64,000 nucleotides of DNA from the NCBI GenBank assembly GCA_028277945.1, contig JANQFH010000066.1, positions 62,001 to 126,000 of the forward strand. Direction: 5' to 3'. Position numbers and translations under genes: made by a program. Under the pieces are notes generated by a model, which saw nothing but the letters and a program-made list of their open reading frames with translations, did no database searches and was not told the origin of the DNA. This DNA is from Oligoflexia bacterium (GTDB lineage Bacteria; Bdellovibrionota_G; JANQFH01). Positions within the stretch are counted from its first letter, which is position 1, and each line of letters opens with the position of its first letter. This document shows, in pieces, positions 44,409 to 53,557 of the stretch.

Positions 44409-45344
44409 CTGTTGTAAGAAATCGTCTAGTTCTGTAGGTAGAGATGACGCTACTTCCAGCATCGCGTTGGTTTGCGGATGGGGCAGCTTGATATGTGCGG
44501 CGTGTAAAAAGTAACGCTGCCAGGTTGGTTTGTTGGCATGAGGTTGGTTATAAAGATCTTCGCCAACAATGGGGTGGCCGCAGGAGCTCAGATGCAGGCG
44601 AATTTGGTGCATGATGCCTGTTGTGATACAAACCTTCACGAGCGTGAAGTCTGCATAGTGTTGCTGTGGTGCGATTTTTGTGTACGCCTTTAGAACAGGG
44701 CCACGGTAGTCGCGTGGACGAGTGGTTGGTTCGACCACGACCATGCGGCTCTTCTCGGTTTTATGCCGCGCCAGTGGTTGATCGATCTCTATCTTACTTT
44801 CTAAGTTGCCCTGTACCAGTGCCATGTAGGTTTTAAGGACTTTGCCACTCTGCCAGAGGCTGCGACAGCGTTGGTAGTTTTTTTGGCTCTTGGCTGCCAC
44901 AACCAGTCCAGAGGTCTTGATGTCGAGGCGATGCACGCAGCCTGCTTCTAAAGGACTATTGCCAACACCTTGGAAGCAGGAGTGGTATGCGATTAGCGCA
45001 TTGGCGAGGGTTTCGGTTTGCAGCGGTGAGAGGGGGTAGGTAGGCAGTCCAGAGGGCTTCTCAGCAATGAGCAATGCCTCATCCTCAAAGGCGATGGACA
45101 GAGGAATCTTTGCGTTGGGTATGGGTAGGGTGGAAAGGTTAGGCATGTCAGGCCATAAGAGCGACTCCCCCTGCTTTAGCAGGGTCCCCTTCTTGCAGCC
45201 GTGGCCGTTGTGGAGAATGGCGCCGCTGCCAAGAAGCTGGCGTACGTTAGCCATGGAGAATCCTTTAAGCTGCTGCTGCAGAAAACGATCCGCACGGATG
45301 GGTTTGCTGCCATGATAAGAGAACTCCTGCGTTCGCTGGGTCAT
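44400..45344 (-). CDS. RluA-family pseudouridine synthase
   Basis: A 314-residue RNA-modifying enzyme. An S4-like N-terminal segment (RADRFLQQQLKGFSM) precedes the catalytic core with the RluA motif HRLDIKTSGLVVAAKS, whose Asp is the nucleophile, and the late GIMHQIRLHLSSCGHPIVGE. It belongs to the RluC/D branch by architecture, but I cannot assign the rRNA position. Stand-alone gene, convergent with the symporter. Confidence 0.88.
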   Translation of the reverse strand: MTQRTQEFSYHGSKPIRADRFLQQQLKGFSMANVRQLLGSGAILHNGHGCKKGTLLKQGESLLWPDMPNLSTLPIPNAKIPLSIAFEDEALLIAEKPSGLPTYPLSPLQTETLANALIAYHSCFQGVGNSPLEAGCVHRLDIKTSGLVVAAKSQKNYQRCRSLWQSGKVLKTYMALVQGNLESKIEIDQPLARHKTEKSRMVVVEPTTRPRDYRGPVLKAYTKIAPQQHYADFTLVKVCITTGIMHQIRLHLSSCGHPIVGEDLYNQPHANKPTWQRYFLHAAHIKLPHPQTNAMLEVASSLPTELDDFLQQLR

Positions 45345-45446
45345 GCCTGTTTACATAGTAGAATTTTTCCAAAGTGCAAAGTGCTGAATAGACAGGAGAT
45401 TTTTTCTGTAGCGGCTGGATCTTCAGTAAAAACTACAGTAGAATAA

Positions 45447-47396
45447 ATGGTTATGGGAGGGGTCTGGTTGCGTTGGTGGTCCATGGCTTGGATCGGTTGT
45501 TGCCTTGGCACAGCTATGATTGCTGCGGCAGCAGACTCGGGCGAGCACTTCCCCACCTACGACGGCATTCGCGACAACGTCGAGTTTTGGCAACAGATTT
45601 ACTCCCACTACAACAGTCGTCAGATTGTTGTTCACGACTCAAAACAACTCATGCGTATCTATGGGGTCTACACCCTACCTGCCGGCGTGAACCCCTATAG
45701 TCGTCGTGCCAGAGGTTATGCCAAGAGAGAGAAGGCAAAGTACCGAGCCGTGTTACAGCGCTTGGGTCGCAGTGGCCAACCCACGAGCAAACTAGAACAG
45801 CAAGTTTTTGCCCTATTTGGCGATGAGGCAACGCCGGCGACTCTGCGCCAAGCCGCAAGGCAGCTTAGAGTGCAGACTGGCCAGGCAGACCGTTTTCGCC
45901 GTGGCGTGATTCGCTCTGGCCGCTACCTCCAGTATATTAAGGATGTCTTCGCCCAATACGACTTGCCCGAGGAACTTGCCTATCTTCCTCATGTCGAGTC
46001 CTCATTTGATTACAAAGCCTACTCTAAGTTTGGCGCTGCAGGTATTTGGCAGTTTATTCGCTCTACCGGTCGTCTCTACATGAAGGTTGGTTACACCATT
46101 GATGAACGGCGCGATCCAATCCGTGCTACCGTGGCTGCAGCAAAGCTGTTGAAACGCAATTATGCAAAGCTTGGCTCCTGGCCACTCGCAGTGACGGCAT
46201 ACAACCACGGGTCGGCAGGAATGCAGCGAGCTGTAAGGCGACTAGGCACCAAAGACTACATGACGATCTTTGCCCGACACCGTGGGCGTCGTTTTGGCTT
46301 TGCCTCGCGCAACTTCTATAGTGAGTTTATTGCTGCAAAGGAGGTAGCGCAAAATTACCAAAGGTACTTTGGCGACCTGCCCATCGAGTCACCGCTGCAG
46401 TACCGTGAGGCCATACTGCCCAAAAGGATAGACCTGCCAACGCTGGTGCGTCACCTCGGCGTGGATGAGAAACAGTTCCGCGATCTCAATCTTGGCTTTA
46501 GACCAGCAGCCTACCGATATGGTAAGCGTGTGCCTAAAGGCTACCGTATCCGTCTGCCACGCGAGGGCTTCACGGATTATGAGACCCTATTGGCGTCGTT
46601 ACCGCAACCGCAGCCCCGCTCTCGCCCAAAGGGCAGCGACTGGATCCAAGTTCAAGCTGGCGACACACTCTGGGATATCAGCCGCGAACTGCAGGTATCC
46701 GTAGGTGAGTTGCGCGCGCTGAATGAGATCTACGGCAGTCGCATCTTTGCTGGCCAGGTGCTACGCATTCCGCAGAGCGTCGGTCAAGCGAAGATCCTTC
46801 CAGCCAGGGAGAGTCGTGTTGCCAAGAGAAGTAAACGTGAAACCGCATCTGCGCAGAGAGTCCTTAAGGCGACGGTCCTACCCGCTAGTTTAAACAAGGC
46901 CAATCCTGCTACTCGCTATGGGCCGCCGCAGCCACGGCAGTGGCACGGCTCGCTAGCGGTTGACGGCATCCATGAGAGACGCGGTTACAAATCTGGAAGC
47001 ATCCGTTTGGCGGCTGAGGAAACTCTAGGCCATCTCGCCGATTGGCTCAGTGTGCCTACACAGCGTATCCGTGATCTCAACGGTTTTTCCTTTCAACGCA
47101 GCGTCCATGTTGGTGAGACGATTCGCGTACCATTGGATCGAGTCACTGTTGAGAGTTTTGAAGAGCGTCGCCTGGAATACCATCGTGGTTTAGAAGAAGA
47201 CTTTTATGGCAACTACCGTGTGGAGAATATCGCAGAGTATCGCGTTAAGGCAGGCGACTCGATTTGGCAGCTATGCAGCCAGCAGTTTGAGATACCCTTG
47301 TGGCTGATAAGAGAGTTAAATCCCGGGGTCGATTTTAATAGCCTCAAAGTAGGAACAACCATTCGCTATCCTGTTGTTGTCCCCAGCCAATCTTAA
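45447..47396 (+). CDS. mltD: Membrane-bound lytic murein transglycosylase with LysM repeats (MltD-like)
   Basis: A 649-residue periplasmic enzyme. Signal segment at about residues 8-29, then an SLT domain with catalytic E184 in LPHVESSFDYKAYS and the IWQFIRSTGRLYM segment. Three LysM modules follow (about 400-442, 519-565 and 601-646). It cleaves peptidoglycan with formation of anhydro-muropeptides. The start is uncertain: ATG 45447 has no Shine-Dalgarno, while TTG 45468 is preceded by GGGAGGGG and would give a tidier signal peptide. No lipobox cysteine is certain (CC at residues 18-19). Confidence 0.88.
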   Translation: MVMGGVWLRWWSMAWIGCCLGTAMIAAAADSGEHFPTYDGIRDNVEFWQQIYSHYNSRQIVVHDSKQLMRIYGVYTLPAGVNPYSRRARGYAKREKAKYRAVLQRLGRSGQPTSKLEQQVFALFGDEATPATLRQAARQLRVQTGQADRFRRGVIRSGRYLQYIKDVFAQYDLPEELAYLPHVESSFDYKAYSKFGAAGIWQFIRSTGRLYMKVGYTIDERRDPIRATVAAAKLLKRNYAKLGSWPLAVTAYNHGSAGMQRAVRRLGTKDYMTIFARHRGRRFGFASRNFYSEFIAAKEVAQNYQRYFGDLPIESPLQYREAILPKRIDLPTLVRHLGVDEKQFRDLNLGFRPAAYRYGKRVPKGYRIRLPREGFTDYETLLASLPQPQPRSRPKGSDWIQVQAGDTLWDISRELQVSVGELRALNEIYGSRIFAGQVLRIPQSVGQAKILPARESRVAKRSKRETASAQRVLKATVLPASLNKANPATRYGPPQPRQWHGSLAVDGIHERRGYKSGSIRLAAEETLGHLADWLSVPTQRIRDLNGFSFQRSVHVGETIRVPLDRVTVESFEERRLEYHRGLEEDFYGNYRVENIAEYRVKAGDSIWQLCSQQFEIPLWLIRELNPGVDFNSLKVGTTIRYPVVVPSQS

Positions 47397-48145
47397 TCCT
47401 GCCGCGGATCTTCAGGAAACCACTGTTTGAATACGTCCATGATCTGATAGGCTTGTTTTGCATTGGTGACGGTAAACTTGCTCTGTTCTTGATAGCCTTT
47501 GGCGCCTTTGCGGTAGCGTCTTATGGAGATCTTTGGAGGGCCATAGTCGCTGGTTTTGCGATTGAGTTCGCGGTAGAGAAACATAATCGTCGTCCAGCTG
47601 CCGCGAGTAAGAATTTCCTTTTTGAGTTCCTCGCGTACCAAAACGCCATTTTCATCTTTCCAGTTGAGTGTGATTGCATCAATTGTCTCTGCCATTTCTA
47701 CTCTCCCTTTGACACCGAGGCCATGCTCAAATACCAACTCTCCCCCACGGGTAGCTGTAATTGCCACGATAATGGCTAAGCCAAAGGCTATGCCAAAACG
47801 CACCACTCGCATCCACTGTAGGGCTACAACCATAAGAATACCAGAGATCACGGTGAGGCAAAGATAAAACCAAATGATATAGCTGCCTATTTCAGCATGG
47901 TGGCGAATCCATTCCTTTGCCTGCGGGATGCTGGCAATGTGGACACTCTCTGCCATCTCACCAGTAAAATTGGCGAGGAAGGAAAAGGCGACACCTAAAA
48001 CCGCAAGAATGAGAAAGATCAAATCGAGCTCTCGGCGCTTCTTTTTGTAGGCGACAGCAACACATTCCAAAACAATCCAGATCATCGTAATGGCAATAGG
48101 AAAATGCGCCATAACGGCATGGTAGAGCTCTTTTCTCACAAACAC
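47393..48145 (-). CDS. Membrane protein with DUF2231-like N-terminus
   Basis: A 250-residue protein with about four transmembrane helices in residues 10-140, starting with AVMAHFPIAITMIWIVL like DUF2231 proteins. A soluble C-terminal part of about 110 residues ends with RRYRKGAKGYQEQSKF. The function is unknown. It starts eight bases after the PEP/pyruvate-binding gene, so the two are probably one transcription unit. Its end overlaps the convergent mltD stop by four bases. Confidence 0.65.
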   Translation of the reverse strand: MFVRKELYHAVMAHFPIAITMIWIVLECVAVAYKKKRRELDLIFLILAVLGVAFSFLANFTGEMAESVHIASIPQAKEWIRHHAEIGSYIIWFYLCLTVISGILMVVALQWMRVVRFGIAFGLAIIVAITATRGGELVFEHGLGVKGRVEMAETIDAITLNWKDENGVLVREELKKEILTRGSWTTIMFLYRELNRKTSDYGPPKISIRRYRKGAKGYQEQSKFTVTNAKQAYQIMDVFKQWFPEDPRQD

Positions 48146-48153
48146 CGAGTACC

Positions 48154-50490
48154 TTAATCCTGTAGAAAGGCTAAAGCAGCGTTCTTTTCTCCGTCCATAT
48201 AGAGGTGGAGTTTCTGTCCTGTCTTTGTTTTGCGGATATCGATCACACGGACAAATTCTTCGACGTCAGAAAAGTTGGGCACAATTTCGCGTAGACTGTT
48301 TGGCGATTTCATGAGGAAATCCGTATTAAAGACATTGCCATCTTCATCGGGATATAGTGGCAAGTAAAAGATGTTGCTCTCGACAAGATCCTGAAAAAAG
48401 TGCGTACCAAAGGAGACCTCGGGCACGTAGCCGTCTTTCATATGGGCGACTTCGATGAGCGCTCTGGTGTTGTTGATATCATTATAGGTGATGCGAACAC
48501 CGAGATTGATATCGTTGCTTCCCCATCTGCCTGGGCCCATGAGAATGAAGGTGCTGCTGTGGAGCTTTTGGTTTAAGGCGCCAATGGCACGTCCAACACG
48601 TTCCTTGGTTTTAAGGCTGTCAATACGGTCGTAGCTGGTTGCCGGTACGTAGATAACGTAGTCAATATCTTCAAGCTTGCCATTACGCACCTCTTTGGTA
48701 GCTGAAAAGATCTGCCGTTCTTTTGGGATGGATGTGGGCAGTGTCACTCGATCCCACTCAATCTGTTTACTCATGGGGCGACACTGGAGTAGATAGAGCT
48801 CCTCACCATTGCTGGTGAACTCAATATCGACTGGACAGCCATAGGTTGTCTCAAGGCTTTTCAAAATCCAGTGCATCTGCTCTGCAAAAGAGGTGTTGCT
48901 GATAAGCTTGTCAAACGTGATGCAGAGCCTGGTTGCCTCAGCATCAACGTGTTTGCCAATAACGGGTCTCAGTAAGTCTTCATCGCAAACCGAGACGACC
49001 CGGTCTAGATGTGCCATAGGCTGATCAAAGCGCAGATCGGCGAGTGGAATGGTCTCAAACCGTTTCTGCTTAATATTGATAACATCTAAATATCTTTGCG
49101 AGTATTTGAGAATGTCCGCTACCGATCCCTGCGAACGTAGTGTCGGTTCGGTGAGCGCGATGATCCTCGGGTAATCGGAACTAACTCGATCCACCGCACG
49201 GGTACCAAGTCCCATCACCATGCGGATCATGCCATCTTCTTTTTTGATTCGACTGCTCCAACGGTATTCATTTCTGGAATAGGCAACACCGCTAAAGAGG
49301 GGGAAAAAGAAATCGCCAAAGTAGTTGCCGACAACCGGCTGGATGAGAATAGCCATCATTTCGTCGTAATCGAGAAGGTTGCGGGCACGTCGGTAGACAA
49401 GCGGATCTGGATGGAGGATGCTGGCGTAGACGGCACAGATTGCGCCAATAAACTGTTCAAAACGTTTTTTTTCCGTGCCTTGATTGGCAAGATAGATGCT
49501 ACGATATTTACCGCAGAAGGCAGCGCCAAAGTTGTCTTCAAGCAGGCTTGAAGAGCGAACGATCAACGGCCGTTTGCCAAGCTTGCGGAGTAACTGTTTC
49601 AGCTCATCAAGAATATCATCCGAAAACGAACCGTTTTTAAAGATCTCTTGGATAACCGGATACTCTGTTTGGATGGTCTCGACGTCTTTGTACTTGAGAT
49701 CATAGTAGTGTGAGAGGTCATTGCGTTTGACGAAGTCGAGGTAAAGATCGGATCGCAAATGATAAGAGATAGGAAAACGTAGGCGAAATTCCAGCTGTTT
49801 CTGCAGCGCCTCTCTCTCTGTTTCTATGATGCGGTTGGCGAGTATCATGCCGGCGGCCTTGCCGCCGACACGCCCTGCACCACGACGAGGGCCGATGGAG
49901 TTTTCAGCAGCCTTGTTGAGGTCGATAATGCGAATGTACTTTTTGGCAACACCCAGATAATCGAGCTGGTCACTGATAAAGTGGTGTATGAGACAGACCC
50001 GTGTCGCCATGAGGTCTGATATTGGCAGGCTTATCGAGGGTTTTGGTAAGCTGCAGAATTCGCTGACTTTTTGCGCCAGTAGATCAAAAGATACGTTGGG
50101 GAGTCGCGCCAGGTCTTCTAGGTTTTGCACCTCTTCGCGACGCACGACGAGTTTGATGATGTCGTCGATCTCCTCTTCAGAAAAGTGCATTGCCACGGTT
50201 TTGAGAACCAGTTTTTGAATTGCTTTTCGTTCTCGCTCACTCCATCTCGAGGGAATGTAGATATTGTCTGCTCGTCTTCTCAGGTTAAGACTCTGTAGGG
50301 TAGACTTTTTACCATGTGCGATGGTCTCGTAAATCTCGTCAATCGATATGATGCCGCGACTGTGCAGCATTATCAGAAACTGTTGAAAGATTTTGTTTTC
50401 CAGGCTCGGAAACTGCTTGATACCGCTGAGGAGCGTTCCGCGGGCAGTGCGTTCTTCTTTTGTGAGCGCCTTGGATTGCTTAAAGGCCAT
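48154..50490 (-). CDS. PEP/pyruvate-binding (PPDK N-terminal-like) protein without His domain
   Basis: A 778-residue cytoplasmic protein. A helical N-terminal region of about 200 residues is followed by a PPDK/PEP-synthase ATP-grasp part with GGKAAGMILANRII, PLIVRSSSLLEDNFGAAFCGKY-type loop and MAILIQPVVG. The C-terminal part has MGPGRWGSNDINLGV. I find no GGxxSH-type phosphohistidine domain and no TIM-barrel PEP domain, so it cannot be a full PPDK or PEP synthase. It may phosphorylate an unknown substrate using ATP. Upstream is gdhA, downstream a membrane protein. Confidence 0.75.
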   Translation of the reverse strand: MAFKQSKALTKEERTARGTLLSGIKQFPSLENKIFQQFLIMLHSRGIISIDEIYETIAHGKKSTLQSLNLRRRADNIYIPSRWSERERKAIQKLVLKTVAMHFSEEEIDDIIKLVVRREEVQNLEDLARLPNVSFDLLAQKVSEFCSLPKPSISLPISDLMATRVCLIHHFISDQLDYLGVAKKYIRIIDLNKAAENSIGPRRGAGRVGGKAAGMILANRIIETEREALQKQLEFRLRFPISYHLRSDLYLDFVKRNDLSHYYDLKYKDVETIQTEYPVIQEIFKNGSFSDDILDELKQLLRKLGKRPLIVRSSSLLEDNFGAAFCGKYRSIYLANQGTEKKRFEQFIGAICAVYASILHPDPLVYRRARNLLDYDEMMAILIQPVVGNYFGDFFFPLFSGVAYSRNEYRWSSRIKKEDGMIRMVMGLGTRAVDRVSSDYPRIIALTEPTLRSQGSVADILKYSQRYLDVINIKQKRFETIPLADLRFDQPMAHLDRVVSVCDEDLLRPVIGKHVDAEATRLCITFDKLISNTSFAEQMHWILKSLETTYGCPVDIEFTSNGEELYLLQCRPMSKQIEWDRVTLPTSIPKERQIFSATKEVRNGKLEDIDYVIYVPATSYDRIDSLKTKERVGRAIGALNQKLHSSTFILMGPGRWGSNDINLGVRITYNDINNTRALIEVAHMKDGYVPEVSFGTHFFQDLVESNIFYLPLYPDEDGNVFNTDFLMKSPNSLREIVPNFSDVEEFVRVIDIRKTKTGQKLHLYMDGEKNAALAFLQD

Positions 50491-50516
50491 AGGACAACAT
50501 CATGTTACCGCTGTGG

Positions 50517-51767
50517 TTACACCCAACCACGCAGTTTACAAGCCTCGGCGACCCGTTGCACAGCCAGTAAATAGGCGCCTGTGCGAAGATCGACCTTATG
50601 CCTCTTGTGTGAGTCAAAAGCAGCGTTGAATGCATGCGTCATCTTAGCATCGAGTTGCTTGTGGACCTCATCTTCATCCCAGTAGTAGTTAGTGGCGTTT
50701 TGCACGCCCTCAAAGTAGGAAACCGTAACACCTCCGGCATTCGCAAGAAAGTCGGGAATTACGAAAACCTGCTTGTCTTTTAAGATCTTGTCTGCTTCTG
50801 GGGTCACCGGGCCGTTGGCAAGCTCACAGATGAGTTTGGCCTTTATCTCACTGGCGTTCTCTTCGGTAATGGCGTTTTCGAGAGCAGCGGGATAGAGAAT
50901 GTCTACATCTAGCGCTAACAGCTCCTCGTTGCTTATGACTTCGGTGTTTTCAAAGCCTTCGACCTGGCCGGTTCTCTGTTTGTAATGCACCAAAGCCTCT
51001 GGATCGATCCCGTCTTTGTTGTAGACACCACCACGCGAGTCGCTTACAGCAATGAGCTTGCCACCTCCAAGTATCTTGGGGTGGAGGAGGGCGGCGTTCT
51101 GTCCAGAATTACCAAATCCCTGCACCGCATAGGCAGCTTCGGCAGGCGCGATGTTGAGGTGTTTGGAGGCTTCGCGCACGGTGTAAATGCCGCCGCGAGC
51201 TGTGGCATCGAAACGTCCTTGCGATCCGCCAAGCTGTAGGGGCTTGCCGGTTACAACACCGCGATGGTGTTCTCTAAAGATCGATTCAAACTCATCCATC
51301 ATCCACGCCATGATCTGTTGGTTGGTGTAAACATCCGGCGCTGGGACGTCTTTGCGTTCATGTAGCAGAGGAAAGACTTGGCGCACGTATCCACGTGCTA
51401 GGCGTTCCTTTTCGCGTTCACTGAGTTCCTTTGGATCGCAGGTCACCCCGCCTTTGCCGCCCCCCAAAGGCAGTTCGAGCAGAGAGGTCTTCCAGGTCAT
51501 CCAAGCCGCTAGTGCCCGCACGGTATCCAAGGTCTCTTCGGCGTGCCAACGAATGCCTCCTTTGGCTGGACCCCGACTCGTGTTGTATTGCACGCGGTAG
51601 CCGCGAAAGGTCTTGACCTTGCCATCATCCATCCTGATAGGAATTGAGACGGTGGCCTCAAACATGGGTTGGCGCAAGAAGGTGCGTGTGGAGTCGTCCA
51701 AGCCGAGCAACTCCATGGCATCATCCAGTTGTGCCTGCGCCATTTTAAAGGGATTGAACTCACTCAT
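50517..51767 (-). CDS. gdhA: Glutamate dehydrogenase (Glu/Leu/Phe/Val dehydrogenase family)
   Basis: A 416-residue enzyme with the family core: substrate site KGGIRWHAEETLD and GGGKGGVTCDP with the catalytic lysine region, then the Rossmann motif VQGFGNSGQNAALL and late FANAGGVTVSYFE-type loop. Oxidative deamination of glutamate to 2-oxoglutarate is most likely given length and motifs, but leucine-type specificity is not excluded. AAGGA lies ahead of the ATG. It is followed 26 bases later by the PPDK-like gene. Confidence 0.9.
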   Translation of the reverse strand: MSEFNPFKMAQAQLDDAMELLGLDDSTRTFLRQPMFEATVSIPIRMDDGKVKTFRGYRVQYNTSRGPAKGGIRWHAEETLDTVRALAAWMTWKTSLLELPLGGGKGGVTCDPKELSEREKERLARGYVRQVFPLLHERKDVPAPDVYTNQQIMAWMMDEFESIFREHHRGVVTGKPLQLGGSQGRFDATARGGIYTVREASKHLNIAPAEAAYAVQGFGNSGQNAALLHPKILGGGKLIAVSDSRGGVYNKDGIDPEALVHYKQRTGQVEGFENTEVISNEELLALDVDILYPAALENAITEENASEIKAKLICELANGPVTPEADKILKDKQVFVIPDFLANAGGVTVSYFEGVQNATNYYWDEDEVHKQLDAKMTHAFNAAFDSHKRHKVDLRTGAYLLAVQRVAEACKLRGWV

Positions 51768-51790
51768 GGCTTTGTCCTTTTCTTGCAGGG

Positions 51791-51820
51791 ATTCTAAGCA
51801 AGATATCAGACAGTTGTCTA
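51791..51820 (-). promoter_or_regulatory. Candidate promoter of gdhA with palindromic site
   Basis: Minus-strand TAGACA (complement of 51815-51820) and TAGAAT (complement of 51791-51796) are 18 bases apart, placing a start near 51784 and a leader of about 17 bases. An inverted repeat AGACA-GT-TGTCT at 51808-51819 overlaps the -35 box and could be an operator. The promoter match is moderate. Confidence 0.4.
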
Positions 51821-51866
51821 GTCTTTGCTGAACGAAATCCTGGCACGAAGAGTTTGGCAGGTCTTG

Positions 51867-52676
51867 TTAGTGCGCCCCAAATCCCGTTAGTACAACCCTA
51901 ACGGTCTTCAAGAGGATTCGCAGGTCGAGGGCATACGACTGATTGTTGACATAGTACATGTCATAGGCCTGCTTTAATTTGGTAGCATCTACTGAGGCGG
52001 CATAGCCGTTGCTTACCTGCGCCCAGCCGGTGAGCCCTGGTTTGACCGCAAGGCGTTGGTAATAGCCGGGGATGGTGTTGCAAAGGTGGCCGAAGAATTC
52101 AGGTCGTTCGGGACGCGGTCCAATGATGTTCATATCACCCTTGATGACGTTCCAAATCTGCGGCAGTTCGTCGATGCGCGTCTTACGTAAAAAGCGACCA
52201 AAGGGTATACAGCGCTCGTCTTTCTTTTTTGCCCAAACCGCTCCCTTGCCATCTTCGGCATCGACGATCATGGTGCGGAGCTTGTGAATGATGAATGGCT
52301 TGCCGCGATAACCGACACGTCTTTGTCGGTAGATCACCGGACCGCGGCTGCTCAGTCGTACTAGCAGCATGCCGACCAGCATCAGCGGCAAGGTCACTAC
52401 GAATAAGAGGATGGCGAAGAAGAGGTTTAACAGGCGATAGAGGGGCGAGGTTTGATGCGGGCTGACGCATAACCCGCGCACCGCCTCATACCAGTCGATA
52501 GTTGCAATGGCATGATCCTCTAAGTAGAGGGCGCGGTTTTGGGTGCGATACTTTAGATTAACATTTTCAGCTAATTGCATCTCCAACTTTCCTAAGCTTG
52601 ACTCATCAGCAAAAGGCGTGCCATCTATGCCATGCTCCCGCATAGAAATCAAGCAGATTTCACTTAAAAAATTCAA
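51867..52676 (-). CDS. Bacterial sugar transferase (polyprenyl-phosphate glycosyl-1-phosphate transferase)
   Basis: A 269-residue initiating glycosyl-1-phosphate transferase. About 75 N-terminal residues of unclear nature precede one membrane helix (about 80-107), then the catalytic domain with YRQRRVGYRGKPFIIHKLRTM-type motif, the DE pair in RIDELPQIWNVIKGDM and IGPRPERPEF, ending with the GLTGWAQV segment. It starts surface polysaccharide chains by transferring a sugar phosphate to undecaprenyl phosphate. The start could instead be M12 of this ORF. It follows the arabinose-type cluster on the same strand but has its own leader. Confidence 0.87.
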   Translation of the reverse strand: MNFLSEICLISMREHGIDGTPFADESSLGKLEMQLAENVNLKYRTQNRALYLEDHAIATIDWYEAVRGLCVSPHQTSPLYRLLNLFFAILLFVVTLPLMLVGMLLVRLSSRGPVIYRQRRVGYRGKPFIIHKLRTMIVDAEDGKGAVWAKKKDERCIPFGRFLRKTRIDELPQIWNVIKGDMNIIGPRPERPEFFGHLCNTIPGYYQRLAVKPGLTGWAQVSNGYAASVDATKLKQAYDMYYVNNQSYALDLRILLKTVRVVLTGFGAH

Positions 52677-52729
52677 TGGATTACAGGCTTATGCAGGATC
52701 TCTCGGGTTGCTGCGAGCGAGTCACAACC

Positions 52730-52772
52730 AAAAAGCCTCTCAGGTTTTTGACTTTTATTTCAAAAAACTGAG
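52730..52772 (-). terminator. Probable terminator after the DprE2-like gene
   Basis: An imperfect inverted repeat pairs 52739-52750 with 52761-52772: CTCAG/CTGAG plus TTTTTG/CAAAAA, with one mismatch and a 10-base loop. On the minus strand the stem is followed by AGGCTTTTT. It lies in the 134-base gap between the DprE2-like and sugar transferase genes; nothing else is evident in that gap except an A+T-rich palindrome at the DprE2-like stop. Confidence 0.45.
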
Positions 52773-52810
52773 GTGGTTTTTTTAACCCAGAGGTTTAATA
52801 ATGCGATGCA

Positions 52811-53557
52811 TTATAGTTTTAACCGTTTAAAGATGATCTCTGGGATGTGTCTGATGACAAACATGATAGGCCGCCAAAATCCAGGCAGGTAGACCGTATG
52901 ACGTTTTTTCTCGATGGCGGTGACAATACCCTGGGCGATCCGGTGCGGTTTTGTCGAGAGCAGCCCTTTGCGTAGATGGCTAGTCATCGGCGTATCCACC
53001 ATACCGGGCTTTATGGTGATGACACGCACACCTTGGCGGAATAGGCGATTACGCAACCCCTGTAAAAACACGGTTAACCCCGCCTTTGCTGCTCCGTAGA
53101 CGTAGTTGCTCTGGCGCCCTCTGTCGCCTGCCACCGACGAAAGCACGACGATGGTCCCGGTGCAACTGGCGACAAACCAGTCACTGATAGCGTGCAACAG
53201 TGAAACAGCACTAGCAAAGTTCGTTTGCACGATATCGTTGGCGTGCGTAAAATCTTTCTCGGCGCGATGTTGGTCACCGAGCATACCATAAGCGATAAGA
53301 GCGATATCGGCCCTCCCCACACTCTTGGTGATAGCCGCAATAAGCTCGGCGTGGTCCTCGGTGTTTGACAAGTCTGCGACCCACTTGTCTACCTGACTGG
53401 CACCGCGAACAGCGAGATCGTTGCTCACCATCTCCAGCCGCTCTGCGTTTCTAGCGACAAGAACTATGTGGGCACCCTCTTGCGCCAACAGTCGCGCCGT
53501 CGCCTGGGCAATGCTCGATGTCGCGCCAAATATAACAATGGTTCTTTTTTTGCTCAT
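52811..53557 (-). CDS. Short-chain dehydrogenase, DprE2-like
   Basis: A 248-residue SDR with TGxxxGxG-type site FGATSSIAQATARLLAQ and catalytic Ser and Tyr-Lys in VLSSVAGDRG and YVYGAAKAG. It ends in a membrane-associating C-terminus. In mycobacteria DprE2 reduces the keto intermediate made by DprE1 to form decaprenyl-phosphoarabinose; the direct neighbourhood of a DprE1-like oxidase and a UbiA-type transferase supports the same role here. The ATG overlaps the DprE1-like stop (ATGA). Confidence 0.85.
   Translation of the reverse strand: MSKKRTIVIFGATSSIAQATARLLAQEGAHIVLVARNAERLEMVSNDLAVRGASQVDKWVADLSNTEDHAELIAAITKSVGRADIALIAYGMLGDQHRAEKDFTHANDIVQTNFASAVSLLHAISDWFVASCTGTIVVLSSVAGDRGRQSNYVYGAAKAGLTVFLQGLRNRLFRQGVRVITIKPGMVDTPMTSHLRKGLLSTKPHRIAQGIVTAIEKKRHTVYLPGFWRPIMFVIRHIPEIIFKRLKL

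Noticed and set aside
45439-45444. TAGAAT as a promoter for the MltD-like gene
   Set aside because: No acceptable -35 hexamer at 15-19 bases upstream; kept only as part of the weak leaderless pattern.
52798-52814. Inverted repeat ATAATGC-GAT-GCATTAT as a terminator of the DprE2-like gene
   Set aside because: It overlaps the stop codon, is A+T-rich and has no following U-tract on the minus strand; the hairpin at 52739-52772 is better.
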